Source: Ditylenchus dipsaci
Taxonomy: Eukaryota > Nematoda > Chromadorea > Rhabditida > Anguinidae
Length of the DNA: 64,000 bases
Assembly (NCBI GenBank): GCA_004194705.1
Contig: SADC01001204.1
Coordinates: forward strand, 2,976,001 to 3,040,000
Reading direction: 5' to 3'
The translations under genes and the position numbers were made by a program. The notes below the pieces were generated by a model. The model saw only the letters and a list, made by a program, of their open reading frames with translations, was not told the origin of the DNA and made no database searches. Position 1 is the stretch's first letter. Each line of letters opens with the position of its first letter. Shown one piece after another: positions 53,601 to 62,964 of this stretch.

Positions 53601-56600
53601 GATAACCGATATCCGGCACTTTTTCATATCCGGTATCCGATATCCGATCCGATATTTTTCCATATCCGGTATCCGATATCCGATCCGATATTTTTTGGTA
53701 TCCGGTACAGCCCTGTAGCATACATACTAAACCTTATTTAGGCGATCATCAGTATTTTCATAGTGTCTATTTGGTTCTACGCCCCAGAACTTTTTGCCAC
53801 CTACAATCAGTCTTATGAGTTGTATAACCCTCATATAAATCGCAAGTTTTTGAAGATTTATCTAATTTCCGACTAGTAACAAACATATACTTTTAGAGAC
53901 CAGACAAGTATGTCTGAGGATACGCACGGCTTTGATAGATTTGGTGGGCAACAACTTTTACTACTACAGCCTTTACGGCCTTCATGCCCTCTTTGCTCAT
54001 ACTCTGCCTTGCATTTTGCTAGTCTGTTTCACGTGGAAGTTGATTTCTGCCATTAGGGTGGCCGACAAAAGACATGCCTGTTTGATCGCAAATAAGTTAG
54101 TATTTTTGAAAAAATTTTGGAATAAAATTTTTTATAAACTGATTTTTAGAAGTCAGCCTTTGCGAAAATATACTCTAGACAATGCTTCTGGTCACTCTGA
54201 AGGAGGCAATTTAGAAGGTAGTAATGGAGCAGTTGGCAAAAGAAGAAGTAGTGTGAGCGAGTCTAAAAGAGTGCAAGGCTTGAAACAGGTCTGTTTTTTC
54301 GTGTTAGAGCTGAGCTTATGTTGTATTAATTTGCAGAACACAAGAATGCTGATTGTAGTCATACTTCTGTTCTTAGTAACAGAGATCCCAGCTGCGATGA
54401 TATTTTCAATCCACGTCTCAGCTGTAGCTTTAAGAATTTCTTTTATTCAGAGGCACTATGAAGTCTTAAACAAACTGCTCATTGTCAGGTTTGTCTAATT
54501 TATGAATTACTGCACTTCAAGGGTCTGCTCGTCGTCGATGGGAATATTTCAAAAGGAGCGTGCTAGGTCGATTCAAACGAAAATTGTTTTGAAATGCAAA
54601 TTTGTTGAGTACCGTATTTACTCTGATTAACGCGCCGGCGCGTTTATGTTTTGGATCCCCAAATCTGATGAAGATCCCAATATTTTAGGCAAAAATTAAA
54701 AATTCAGAAAGCAGGGAACCAGTCACTTCTTTCCCGACACTTCTTTCCCGACACTTCTGTCCCGGACATTTCTTTCCCGGACAGTTCTTTCCGGACTTTT
54801 CCTTCCCGACACTTCTGTCCCATGTTTTAAATTGTTGCATGAATTTTTTTGCTCTGTTTTATCGTATTGAGTAAACAGCTATATTATATTTAGTTTGTTC
54901 CAGTCATGGCTTTGTTTACCGAAATAATAGCTTTTTCGGGCGCCTGTGCGAAATCAGGCATATCCTGCAACTAAGTTTGGCTTGCCTCCTTTTGTAAAAA
55001 AGACTGTGAAAATGGCTTGAACACACGGTTACCACCTATGGAGGCAAATGAGTGTCCTTGAAAAGTGTTTCTATCGGATTTTAACTTTCTGATAAAATGG
55101 ATTAGCTCGACAGGGATTTGAACCTTGTAGATGAATTTACCTGTAGGTAAATTTATCTGTAGATGAATTTATCTGTAGATGAATTTATCTGTAGATGAAT
55201 CTACTGTAGATAAGTTTACATAGAGCAAAGAGAGGGTGTCCAGGTCGATGGTAGCCAAGTGGGGGATACCTAGTAGGGGTATTCAAGCGAGAGTACCCAG
55301 GCGGTTGTACTCAAGCAGTGGTACTTATGTAGTGATAACCAGGTAGTGTTTACTAAAGCTGTGATAATGAGATAAGCTTTAAAGAGACCTTTCAGACGAG
55401 ACTTCGGTGTAAAGACATGACGCGAATGCGGCTGGCGCTTTCCTGATTTGCTATTACAACGTTGTTGCACACGCAATGAAACATTCTGCGTTCATAATTC
55501 CTTAGATGTTGCAGCTCTCAAAATTGAATTTCAGATAATGTGCAAAGTATAAGAAAATTTGGAAATGGGACAGAAGTGTCGGGAAAGAAAAGTCCGGGAA
55601 AGAAATGTCCAGGAAAAACTGTCCGGGACAGAAGTGTCGGGAAAGAAATGTCCGGGAAAGAAGTGTCATGTACCCCAGAAAGCAGCATCGGCAGAGCTTG
55701 CGGAAGTTAAAAAATGCAAAAAAGAATAGATCGAAAAAAAATTCTGCTCCGAGATACAAGCCTTCAAAGTCAGGGGGAGGGGCTCATTAATAAGAGAGGG
55801 CACGTTAACTAGAGGAAATATGGTAATCTACCAGGAATATATGATATGTAAGGAAGGAATATATGGTAAAAAATGTTTGTTCTATCTAAAAGGATATGTA
55901 AGCGTGAAAGCCCAAGGGCTCGCCTCCGCAGAAGAGTATTTTTCTCTGAACCTACCTTTTTGGGTTCCCTTGATTTTTTCACCACAATCCATTGCGATTC
56001 GAAGTACGCTTGTGCTTTGCAGCGATGCCACCGAAAACCCTTGGTATTGTCGGTGCAAAACGTGTGAAATAGGTGAAAAATAAAAAAAGTTGGCTTAGAG
56101 ACAAATACTCTTTGGAGGGGCGGAGGTCAATTAGGCTGCTGTCGTGGCTAAGTGTTAAAGCGGTGGTGCACTGTGAAAATTGGTCGTCGGTTCGATTCCG
56201 ATTGGAAACAATATTTTTCCTAATTTTTACTAAAATATGTCATTTTAATTCTTGTTTGAATTGACCTGGTACCCGCTTTTCAAAATATTCCCATCCCTTT
56301 TAAATACATGATAAAGTAGTAATTTTTTTAGACGAATAATAATGAATAAGCATTTCTACATATTTTTTTGGAATTTCAGAAATGTGCTCATAGTGATTAG
56401 CTATCCCTTTCGGTTTGCCATCTACTGCGGTATGTCACAACAATTCAGGGAAGTTGTGCATCAGATGCTTGTCAAACGGGCTTTTCTGCCTTGCACCAAG
56501 AGACCCATACATCAGTTGATCAGGGCAGGCAAAAATGGTAACTGCACCACTAGCACACAACTTATTGGAGGGTCTGGCAATAATGTAGTAACTGCTTTGC

Positions 56601-56834
56601 ACCATAACCCCAGCAGCAGCAGTGATGGCGAGGAGAACAAAAGGTTTTTCGGTTTACATATTTGCCTCATTTAGTTCAATAATTGAACAGCAATTTAGAG
56701 TGTATGAGTGGGAAAGCTACCAAGGAGAAGCTAATGCTCAACACCACAAACAATCCACCATCCACAACTCACTAATTCAATCGGCTCAGATGGCTCAAGC
56801 ACCTACTGGAGCACCTTTGGATAGTAGTCATTGA
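50654..56834 (+). CDS. Neuropeptide GPCR of the sex-peptide-receptor / myoinhibitory-peptide-receptor group
   Basis: Seven-helix plasma-membrane receptor, expected to couple neuropeptide binding to G proteins. Exons: 50654-50688, 50748-51008, 51637-51720, 51771-51861, 53742-53841, 53897-54095, 54150-54288, 54337-54488, 56380-56643 and 56675-56834; about 494 residues. TM1 is followed by RYLRTPTNCVLLAMAVTELL. TM3 holds FHTAAIWLTVYLAVQRYIY, with QRY in place of DRY, as in this group. TM5 has HTLPCILLVCFTW, TM6 MLIVVILLFLVTEIPAAM, and TM7 ISYPFRFAIYCGMSQQFRE with SYPxxFAIY in the NPxxY place. The nearest known relatives are insect SPR and C. elegans SPRR proteins. The exon 5-6 junction is in frame only with a GC-AG intron (53842-53896, GCAAGT). 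The last intron is only 31 nt. Introns 4 and 8, each near 1.9 kb, hold MITEs. Confidence 0.88.
51895..52088. repeat. Host repeat in GPCR intron 4, split by a foldback element
   Basis: GTTCACAATGAGTGTCGACC at the left and GGGCTTCAAAATGAGCTATT near 52007 match the repeat at 34190-34480. After the foldback insertion, AGCATCAGTGTCGACCTGCG continues it at 52728. Confidence 0.55.
52089..52719. mobile_element. Foldback element, copy 2 (TAA target site), in GPCR intron 4
   Basis: TAA at 52086-52088 and 52720-52722. Ends CAAGGGGATTGTTCGAACTG / CAGTTCGAACGGTTCCTTG. The whole length folds on a centre near 52400 and closely matches 29041-29683. Confidence 0.85.
52783..53220. mobile_element. Foldback element in GPCR intron 4
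   Basis: GATGTAGTTGGACAATACTT opposes AAGTATTGTCCGATGTAGTT-type sequence at the right (a mixed complement). GGCGCAAATTTTTGTCTTGC opposes CGAAAATTTGCGCC, and AGCCACGCTC opposes GAGCGTGGCT. The arms are about 200 bases, diverged by several per cent. Confidence 0.7.
53404..53715. mobile_element. hAT-like MITE with CGGATATCCG core, in GPCR intron 4
   Basis: A perfect 8-base duplication TAGCATAC (53396-53403, 53716-53723). Inverted ends CAGGGCTGTACCGGATATCC / GGTATCCGGTACAGCCCTG. The interior is almost entirely GATATCCG tandem units, self-complementary through GATATC, with one AT-rich break at 53500-53580. Confidence 0.92.
54715..55675. mobile_element. Non-autonomous Mutator-like foldback element in GPCR intron 8
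   Basis: A perfect 10-base duplication CAGAAAGCAG (54705-54714, 55676-55685), in the range for MULEs. Ends of about 105 bases are inverted to each other and consist of tandem CACTTCTTTCCCGA / GACATTTCTTTCCCG units. The 740-base interior has no ORF of substance but includes a second tandem array at 55123-55205. Confidence 0.88.
55123..55205. repeat. Tandem GTAGATGAATTTATCT array
   Basis: About five units of CTGTAGATGAATTTAT with variants. The core GTAGATGAATT is the same as in the terminal repeats of the MULE at 34481-38270 (GTAGATGAATTCG). Confidence 0.85.
55915..56132. mobile_element. Foldback element in GPCR intron 8
   Basis: CTCGCCTCCGCAGAAGAGTA opposes TACTCTTTGGAGGGGCGGAG. TTTTTCTCTGAACC opposes GGCTTAGAGACAAA. 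Relatives are at 15780-15960 and 40561-40780. No ORF. Confidence 0.65.
56135..56210 (+). repeat. tRNA-like sequence (not a functional tRNA gene)
   Basis: TGGCTAAGTGTTAAAGCGG resembles an A box or D arm, and GTCGGTTCGATTCCGAT forms a good T arm (5-bp stem, TTCGATT loop). The expected acceptor stem does not pair (GCTGTCG against TGGAAAC), so I read this as a tRNA-derived SINE or decayed tRNA. Confidence 0.55.
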
Positions 56835-57984
56835 TTGCTCAGAAAGTATTATTATTATTTTACTTATCAAAAAGTTGTCTCAACAACACTGTCGTTTTCA
56901 AAACTTAAAAAGGCCGATTTTCTGTCCGTTTTATTATTTACTTTTTTTGTTAAAACAATGAAAAAGCTCAAAATTTTCTATTCAAAAGTTTATTTTCGAA
57001 TGAAAAACTCGACGCTAATCCTTTTAACTCTCTTTCGAAATAAAATACCCTCAGAGTTTCCCAACCTACCAAAGACCCGGCACTTTTTTGCACTTATTTT
57101 AACTTTTTCGACAATGCCAATCTAGTGCGAAAATTTGAAGCGATCTGTTTTTGCTGATCGATTTTTGAAAATCATTAATTTTGCTATGAAGACTTGCAAG
57201 TCTCAACAAAATTGGCACCTGATTTTCGAAAATAGGCCCCAGTTTATTGAGACTTGCAAGTCTTCCTAGCAAAATTCGAGGATTTAGAAAAAATGGCAGG
57301 CAAAGTCGAAATCCTCGCCATTTCCGCCTTAGATCGGTTTATCGCATTTAGCAAAACTTTTCAAAATTTGGTGGAAAAATGTATTGAACCTTGTTGAGGA
57401 AGAAATTTTCAATAGTTGACTGCAGCAAAAACTTGAGTTTTTTCAAGTTGAGTTTTTTAAATTTCGAAAACGACAATTTTTACACAAAACTTTATATTTT
57501 TCATTGTCGTCTTACCGCCAACAATTGTTCAAAAAACGGGTGAATAAAAAGATTTATTTAATACTTTATTGTTAAAATTGGTTCATAAGTGTTTTTTACA
57601 ACTCACATGCTATTCACTGCAATTTTGCAGAAGTCAACATGAAACAATCAAATCAAAATCAGATACAGTGGACTCACGATATAATGTAGAAAAAATTTAA
57701 AGCTTTTTTGAGATTTTTTTTCGAGAATCAATAATCGGAAACTTTCGGGCTCGGCCAGGCTCGGGTCGGCCGAAAGACTACCCGTCCCCAGCCCCGCATC
57801 CGACACGATGTACACCTGACTTATTGGCCAGAGACTAAGTAAAATAACTACAGTATAATCTCTATTTGTACAATTGGTCTTGTCCCCGGGTGTACAATAA
57901 GTCGGGAGTCTACTGTATAGCAAGTTGAGAAAAATAACTCTGGGTATAAATTGCTAAATTTGAAATAATGTTTTTTTAACATGA
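56835..57984. other. Intergenic; no gene
   Basis: A possible GPCR poly(A) signal AATAAA lies at 57039-57044. A small hairpin at 57179-57272 pairs GAAGACTTGCAAGTCTCAA with TTGAGACTTGCAAGTCTTC. 57665-57690 and 57861-57916 carry pogo/Tc1-like ends (GACTCACGATATAATG; TACAGTATAATCTCTATTTG opposing GGGAGTCTACTGTA). Confidence 0.45.
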
Positions 57985-58342
57985 TTAAAGGGCGTAGGGG
58001 GGAAGCTACTTAGGTTTGAAAAAGTAGCCTTCATGGCACAGTGCGTAAGCATTTGCGTTTTCTGACCCAGAATGGTGTTGCAGTTTCGATACTACGCGGT
58101 GGCACGCTATCTTTTTGCCTTGTTTGACCAGTTTTAGAGTTAATTATACTTTTAAATGGGAATACTTTTAAATGGGAAGGAATCAGCGACCCAAATTACC
58201 CCTAGAACTGACCAAACAAGCCAAAATAAATAACATGCACCACGTGGGATCGAACCTGCAACACCATTTTGTCCAAAATTCAAACGCTTATGGAGGCCAC
58301 TTTTTCAAACCTAAGTAGCTTTCCCCCCGCCCTCCCCCTTAA
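57985..58342. mobile_element. Foldback MITE with tRNA-like arms, copy 3 (TTAA-flanked)
   Basis: TTAA at 57985-57988 and 58339-58342. Inverted ends contain GCTACTTAGGTTTGAAAAAG / TTTTTCAAACCTAAGTAGC. The + arm has GGCACAGTGCGTAAGC and GTTTCGATACTACG. The - arm has, at its complement, GGTTCGATCCCACGTGG. The loop is shared with the copies at 2098 and 28663. Confidence 0.75.
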
Positions 58343-58392
58343 AAACTAAAGGATAAAATTTTAGGGATATTTTTTATCGAATATTTGATGTA

Positions 58393-58683
58393 AAGTCGAC
58401 GCTCGTTATAACGTTTCTCTAAAAGTTCGTTCCCGCCTAGGGTCCGACACATTTTTTACCTCCATTTTGAAGTGTTTTACCAAATTTGATTCGTCAGTCT
58501 GGTTCGCAACATCGAAAGGATTCTGATTCAGCCCAGCGTTTTTGAGAATCACGATAGTTTTGCCATTTAGACCCTCAACGCTTGTTATTATGGCTCTCTT
58601 TTTTCAAAAATGGAGGTAAAAAAAAGTGTCGGACCCTAGGCTGGAACGAACTTTTAGAGAGACGTTATAACGATCGTTGACTG
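58393..58683. mobile_element. Pogo-like MITE (TA-flanked)
   Basis: TA at 58391-58392 and 58684-58685. Ends AAGTCGACGCTCGTTATAAC / GTTATAACGATCGTTGACTG. Inner arms CTAAAAGTTCGTTCCCGCC and TAGGGTCCGACAC oppose their complements. GTTCGTTCCC and GGTCCGACAC recur in the right half of 59546-59786. Confidence 0.75.
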
Positions 58684-59033
58684 TATAGGTACAGGATATA
58701 TTGGGTTATCGATCTTGATTTAAGTCTAATAGAAAAAAATTCCACTTTTAAAATAAATACCAAATTACTTCCTCTTGTAATCGATTAGATAAAAACAGAT
58801 GAAATATGTTTTGCATTTTCTATTTTTCAAACTTGGATGACTGAATGACCAAAAAGTCAGACCATACAATTTCTTAAACATGAAACAGACGCAGTAATAG
58901 TTTAATAGATCGAAACCACACAACTAACTAGTCAATCACGATTGAGATCAAGCGTGTTTTGTGGTGTGTAGCCTGGCTGTAGTTTCAACAATTAAAGGGA
59001 AAAGGAAAAGAAAAGATCCAACGTAGTCTGTAT
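58684..59033. other. Upstream of the glycosyltransferase gene
   Basis: AT-rich with no recognised repeat; probably contains the promoter region. Confidence 0.4.
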
Positions 59034-59039
59034 CATTCA

Positions 59040-59047
59040 TATAAAAG
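59040..59047 (+). promoter_or_regulatory. TATA box of the UDP-glycosyltransferase gene
   Basis: TATAAAAG, followed by GG, 87 bases before the ATG at 59134. A canonical match at a plausible distance; the transcription start is not otherwise visible. Confidence 0.6.
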
Positions 59048-59133
59048 GGTTCCCAAATGAAAAGACCGCTGTTTTTTCGAATCAAATTCTCAAAACACAA
59101 ACAAATACCAAAGTCTGACTCTAAAAATTATCT

Positions 59134-62100
59134 ATGAGCTACAGAAATATATTTTTATTCTCTTGTTTTTATTTATTATCTATTACCTCATGTTTTGCGG
59201 AGTCTATTCTGCAGAACAGCCTACCGAAGAAGAAGCTGAAAATTTTGATTGACAGTCCATCCCTTAGTTTTAGCCATATTCAGTTCCAAGGCAAACTAGC
59301 CGATGTGCTTGTAGAGGCTGGCCATGAAGTGGTAAGTGCTTTTCACTGAACAAATCACCCGACTTTTTTATTCAGGGCACTTCCAGAAGCATCTGAAACA
59401 TTTTTATTTTGATGTTTTAGCACTTTTAACGTGCAGAAAACCTTTTTAGTGAGCAGCTGACCATTTTTAGAAATAATTTTTTTGACCAAAATTGACTTTT
59501 TTGCTTGGGCGAGCAAGGTAAAAGGTAAAGTGCTAAAACGATGTATGTCGACCCTCGATTTAAGGACAGGCTTTTTAGAAAAAGCCTGTCCTTAAATCGA
59601 GGTTTTGCTTTTTGAGTAGTTAAATTATTTATTTATTAAAAACGATCGGCAAAATCGGAATTCTTGCGATATTTGCAACCAGACTGTCAAAAAAACTGGT
59701 AAAAATTTTAAAAATTGGGCTAAAAAAGTGTCGGACCCTAGGTGGGAACGAACTTTTTGGGGTGTCCTCAAATCGAGAGTTGACTGTATTTTCAACAAAT
59801 GACTACCATCCAGTACCTTGGTCCTAAAGTTAATTTTCGCTTAAATTTTTTTTGGAAAATAATTCAAGACCGGTTCTCAAAAACTTGTTTTCTTGGGTGC
59901 TCAAACATCAAAAAATAAATTTTCGGGTGCTTTTAGTAAAGGAGTCTAAATAAGGGAGTCTTGCCAACACAATCAATTATTAAATTACTAAAATTTTTTG
60001 TATAGCACATTTTGATGCTCAACATAGACCCCAAAATGGCAAACTACACTGGAAGTAGCAAAGCATACAAGGTTATGAGAGTTGAGAGACCTCCACAAAA
60101 TCATGATGTGATGTCAAGTGTGCAAGATATTGACAGTCCTTTCCGTGGAGTCCAAAGAAATTTCCAAATGTGGTCCCAATTTATAGAATTAATGAGTGGA
60201 TTTTGTGAAGGTGGACATAAAATTCATTTTTTATCTGTGCTAACAAATTGATTTCAGATTTGGTTTTTGACAAAGAGCTAATGGCTAGCCTGAAAGCAGA
60301 AAAATATGATGTGGGCATTTCTGAGTTTTATGGACACTGCCCATTCGCTATATTTCACCATGTTGGGATAAAGACTAAAATTGCTAGTTATGCTATCCAG
60401 CTGACTAGTATGGCTGGTTATCAGTTTGGCATACCCACTCTAAGCAGCTATGTGCCAAGTAAGTGTATGAATTTCACCAATATAAAATAAAATTTTTTTT
60501 GACCGCATGTCGAAAAAGTGACAGTCAGTAAAGTCGAGCATAAACCTAGAAATGTTTGATATTGAAGTTGTTAATCGTAATCTTTTCGTTAAAGATGTTA
60601 CCATAAATTTGGCTCTATCCGCAATAGGGGAATTTTTTTTCGCCTTGGTATTTCTGCTGTTTTTAGGAGTTTTTAGGATTAGGTTTAGGCAAGAGTAGGC
60701 CAGCGTATGTTATGATGGACTCGAAAATACGCCGACCTACCCTTGCTTAAATTTAACTCTGAAAAATCACAGGAAAAAACAGAAGAGGGGACTAAGGCAA
60801 AAACAAGCTCGTTGTGGAATAGGGCCATAAATTTTAATGCTAATAGAATAAAACTTTTCGTAGCTTGAATATAAGTTTGAGGAAGTCTGATTTTAATTAG
60901 CAGATTTTTTCCGTAAAAGAGATATTTTAATTGAAAATCTAGTTTGTTAAAAGACCATAGCCGTCGCCGACAACGAGAATTTCAAATGTTTGAATTCGCG
61001 CGGGACAGTTTTCTTTCGTCTTTCATTGTACTCTTTTGAGTCATTCGAAGCAAGTCAAAAGAGTTCAGTGCGAGACGAAAGAGAACTGTCCCGCGCTAAT
61101 TTAAACATTTGAAATTCTCGTTGTCGGCGACGGTTATGGTCCTTTAAAAGCGCATGCTGTTTGGATTAAAGCTTTTCTAAGTGACAATATAAAACTCCTG
61201 AATTAAATTAAACAAACATTATTACAGATATTATCGCTCCCACAATAGACGGTGCCAATATGAATTTCATGCAGAGGGCCCTTAACTTGTTCACTGACAC
61301 CTATGAAACATTCTATTTGCGAAACAAAAGTCCTTCGACTATTGTAGGCTTATAAAGTCTTTTATTTCAAAAATTAATTTTTTTTTCTTTTAGCAACCTA
61401 TTGTAAACAAAGCATTTGGCCCTGATTTCCCATCTGTTAAAGAAATCAACAAGAATATCTCTTTGCTATTCACCAATGCCAATGAGTTCTTTGAGTTTCC
61501 ACATCCAGTATCCAACAAAGTCATCTACATTGGAGGCATTGTGCAGTCCAAAGCCAAACCCATACAATCTGTAAGTTGAAAAATATCATGGTAATTCTGA
61601 TAAACTGTTATACAAAGTCAATTTTTCAGGAAGTCAAGGCCGTTCTGGACAAATCTAACAAAGGTGTAGTACTGTTCTCATTTGGTTCCATCACCGATAC
61701 CACCAAAATGAGTGTGGCCATGAAACAAGCCTTTCTGAAAGCATTTGCCCATTTCCCCCAATATGACTTTATTTGGAAGTTCAAGCTAGGCATTAATGAC
61801 TCCAGTCTCCTAGCACCAAATGTACACCTGTTCAACTGGCTGGATCAAAAAGCCGTCATGGAACATCTCAACCTAAAAGCTTTCATCACTCATTGTGGTA
61901 TGAATAGTATCAATGAGGCAGCCCATGCTGGAGTGCAATGGTAGCTGTACCTCTTTTCGGAGATCAGTTATTCAATGCTGCTCTGGTCAAGCACAAAGCA
62001 ATTGGGGAGTATGTGGACATCAGACAAGCTGAAGAGCCCCAAGTTATAATTGATGCTCTGGACCAGGTGCTCAACAACCCAATCTACAGACAAAATGCTA

Positions 62101-62384
62101 GAATACTCCAGAAAAAACTGCAGATGAGTCCATTCAAACCAGCAGAAAAGCTGGTGAAATGGGTGGAATTTGCTTCCGAGTTCTCTGAGCTCAATGAGCT
62201 GAACTTGCCGATGGACGAACTAAACTTCTTTGCTTACTATTGTTTAGATGTCATATTTGCTGGTATTGCTGTGTTAATTATTGTATTGTGGACGCTTACA
62301 GTGGCTTTGAGAAGGTTATTGCCTGTTTTGTACCACTATAGTGGTATCTTTATTAGGTACTCAGACAAATTAAAAACTAATTGA
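59134..62384 (+). CDS. UDP-glycosyltransferase (UGT family), ER membrane enzyme
   Basis: Conjugates a sugar from a UDP-sugar onto small lipophilic substrates in the ER lumen, typically for detoxification. Exons: 59134-59331, 60006-60210, 60258-60458, 61228-61343, 61394-61570 and 61630-62384; about 550 residues, normal for the family. Signal peptide: NIFLFSCFYLLSITSCFA. The likely catalytic His is in SFSHIQFQGKLADVL. The C-terminal half has VVLFSFGSITDTTKM, then WLDQKAVMEHLNLKAFITHC and GMNSINEAAHAGV, then VAVPLFGDQLFNAALV, which together form the UGT signature with the closing Asp-Gln. A C-terminal membrane segment (FAGIAVLIIVLWTLTVAL) and a basic tail follow. The signature is cut by one missing base near 61936 (GTGCAATGG where GTGCCAATGG is expected). 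Intron 1 holds a pogo-like MITE, and intron 3 holds two foldback elements. A TATA box lies upstream. Confidence 0.9.
59546..59786. mobile_element. Pogo-like MITE in UGT intron 1
   Basis: TA on both sides (59544-59545, 59787-59788). Ends TGTCGACCCTCGATTTAAGG / TCAAATCGAGAGTTGACTG. The left part folds on itself (AAGGACAGGCTTTTTAG / AAAAAGCCTGTCCTT). The right half shares GGTGGGAACGAACTTTTTGG and GTGTCGGACCCTAGG with 58393-58683. Confidence 0.7.
60605..60840. mobile_element. GGGGACCAAGGC-family foldback in UGT intron 3
   Basis: ATAAATTTGGCTCTATCCGC / TGTGGAATAGGGCCATAAAT ends. Inside lie TTCGCCTTGGTATTTCTGCT / AGAAGAGGGGACTAAGGC. The loop has TTAGGTTTAGGC and AGGCCAGCGTATGTTATGAT, shared with 7190 and 13390. 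Confidence 0.6.
60948..61150. mobile_element. Foldback MITE in UGT intron 3
   Basis: TAAAAGACCATAGCCGTCGC opposes GCGACGGTTATGGTCCTTTA. The next 70 bases of each arm also pair (GACAACGAGAATTTCAAATG; GCGCGGGACAGTT; CTTTCGTCT). A short centre lies near 61050. Arms near 100 bases, few mismatches. Confidence 0.85.
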
Positions 62385-62962
62385 TCATTTAAACATTTTG
62401 TCAATGTAAATATCAAGTAGAATATATAAAGTATTTCTCATTACTAATAACTTCAATCTCAAACACTCATATAGCTCAATACGCTCCATTATAAATACAA
62501 AGAACATTCTGTGATAGTCAGACACATTTGGTCACTAATACTTAATTTACTATTCAAAAACTCTTATGACTCATACTCCTATAACTCATATAATACTCCT
62601 ATAACTTATATTCCTACAATTGATACTCCGATAACTCATACTCCTAGCTCATATTCCTATAATTTAACAATTTAAGTCAACATTTAAGTCAACAATCACG
62701 ACTTGAGTTAATGCACTGTCACATATAGATTTCGATAAGATATCTCATTTTTAATTCTTATCCAAGTGAAACATAAATAATGAGCCTATCAATTGGAAGT
62801 TATGCATCATAAGTATCTAAAATTCAGAGATCAGTCAATCAATTTCAGAAAATTCTCAGCAAAGTACAATAGATATGTTAGAGGAGGTCTAGAACAATAA
62901 GTCTCACGAGGATTCATACGAAGTAAACCTAATGATTGGAACATGTTTTCAGGCATCAAATA
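62385..62962. other. 3' flank of the UGT gene with a short tandem tract
   Basis: 62560-62665 is a degenerate tandem of about 14 bases (AACTCATACTCCTAT). No canonical AATAAA is close to the stop; ATATAAAG at 62425-62432 is a possible variant. Otherwise nothing recognised. Confidence 0.45.
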
Positions 62963-62964
62963 TA

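Noticed and set aside
53410..53712. Plain microsatellite (GATATCCG)n
   Set aside because: It is bounded by inverted CAGGGCTGTACC ends and an exact 8-base duplication, so it is a transposed unit.
56135..56210. A functional tRNA gene
   Set aside because: A- and B-box-like segments and a good T arm are present, but the acceptor stem does not pair and no clean anticodon arm forms.
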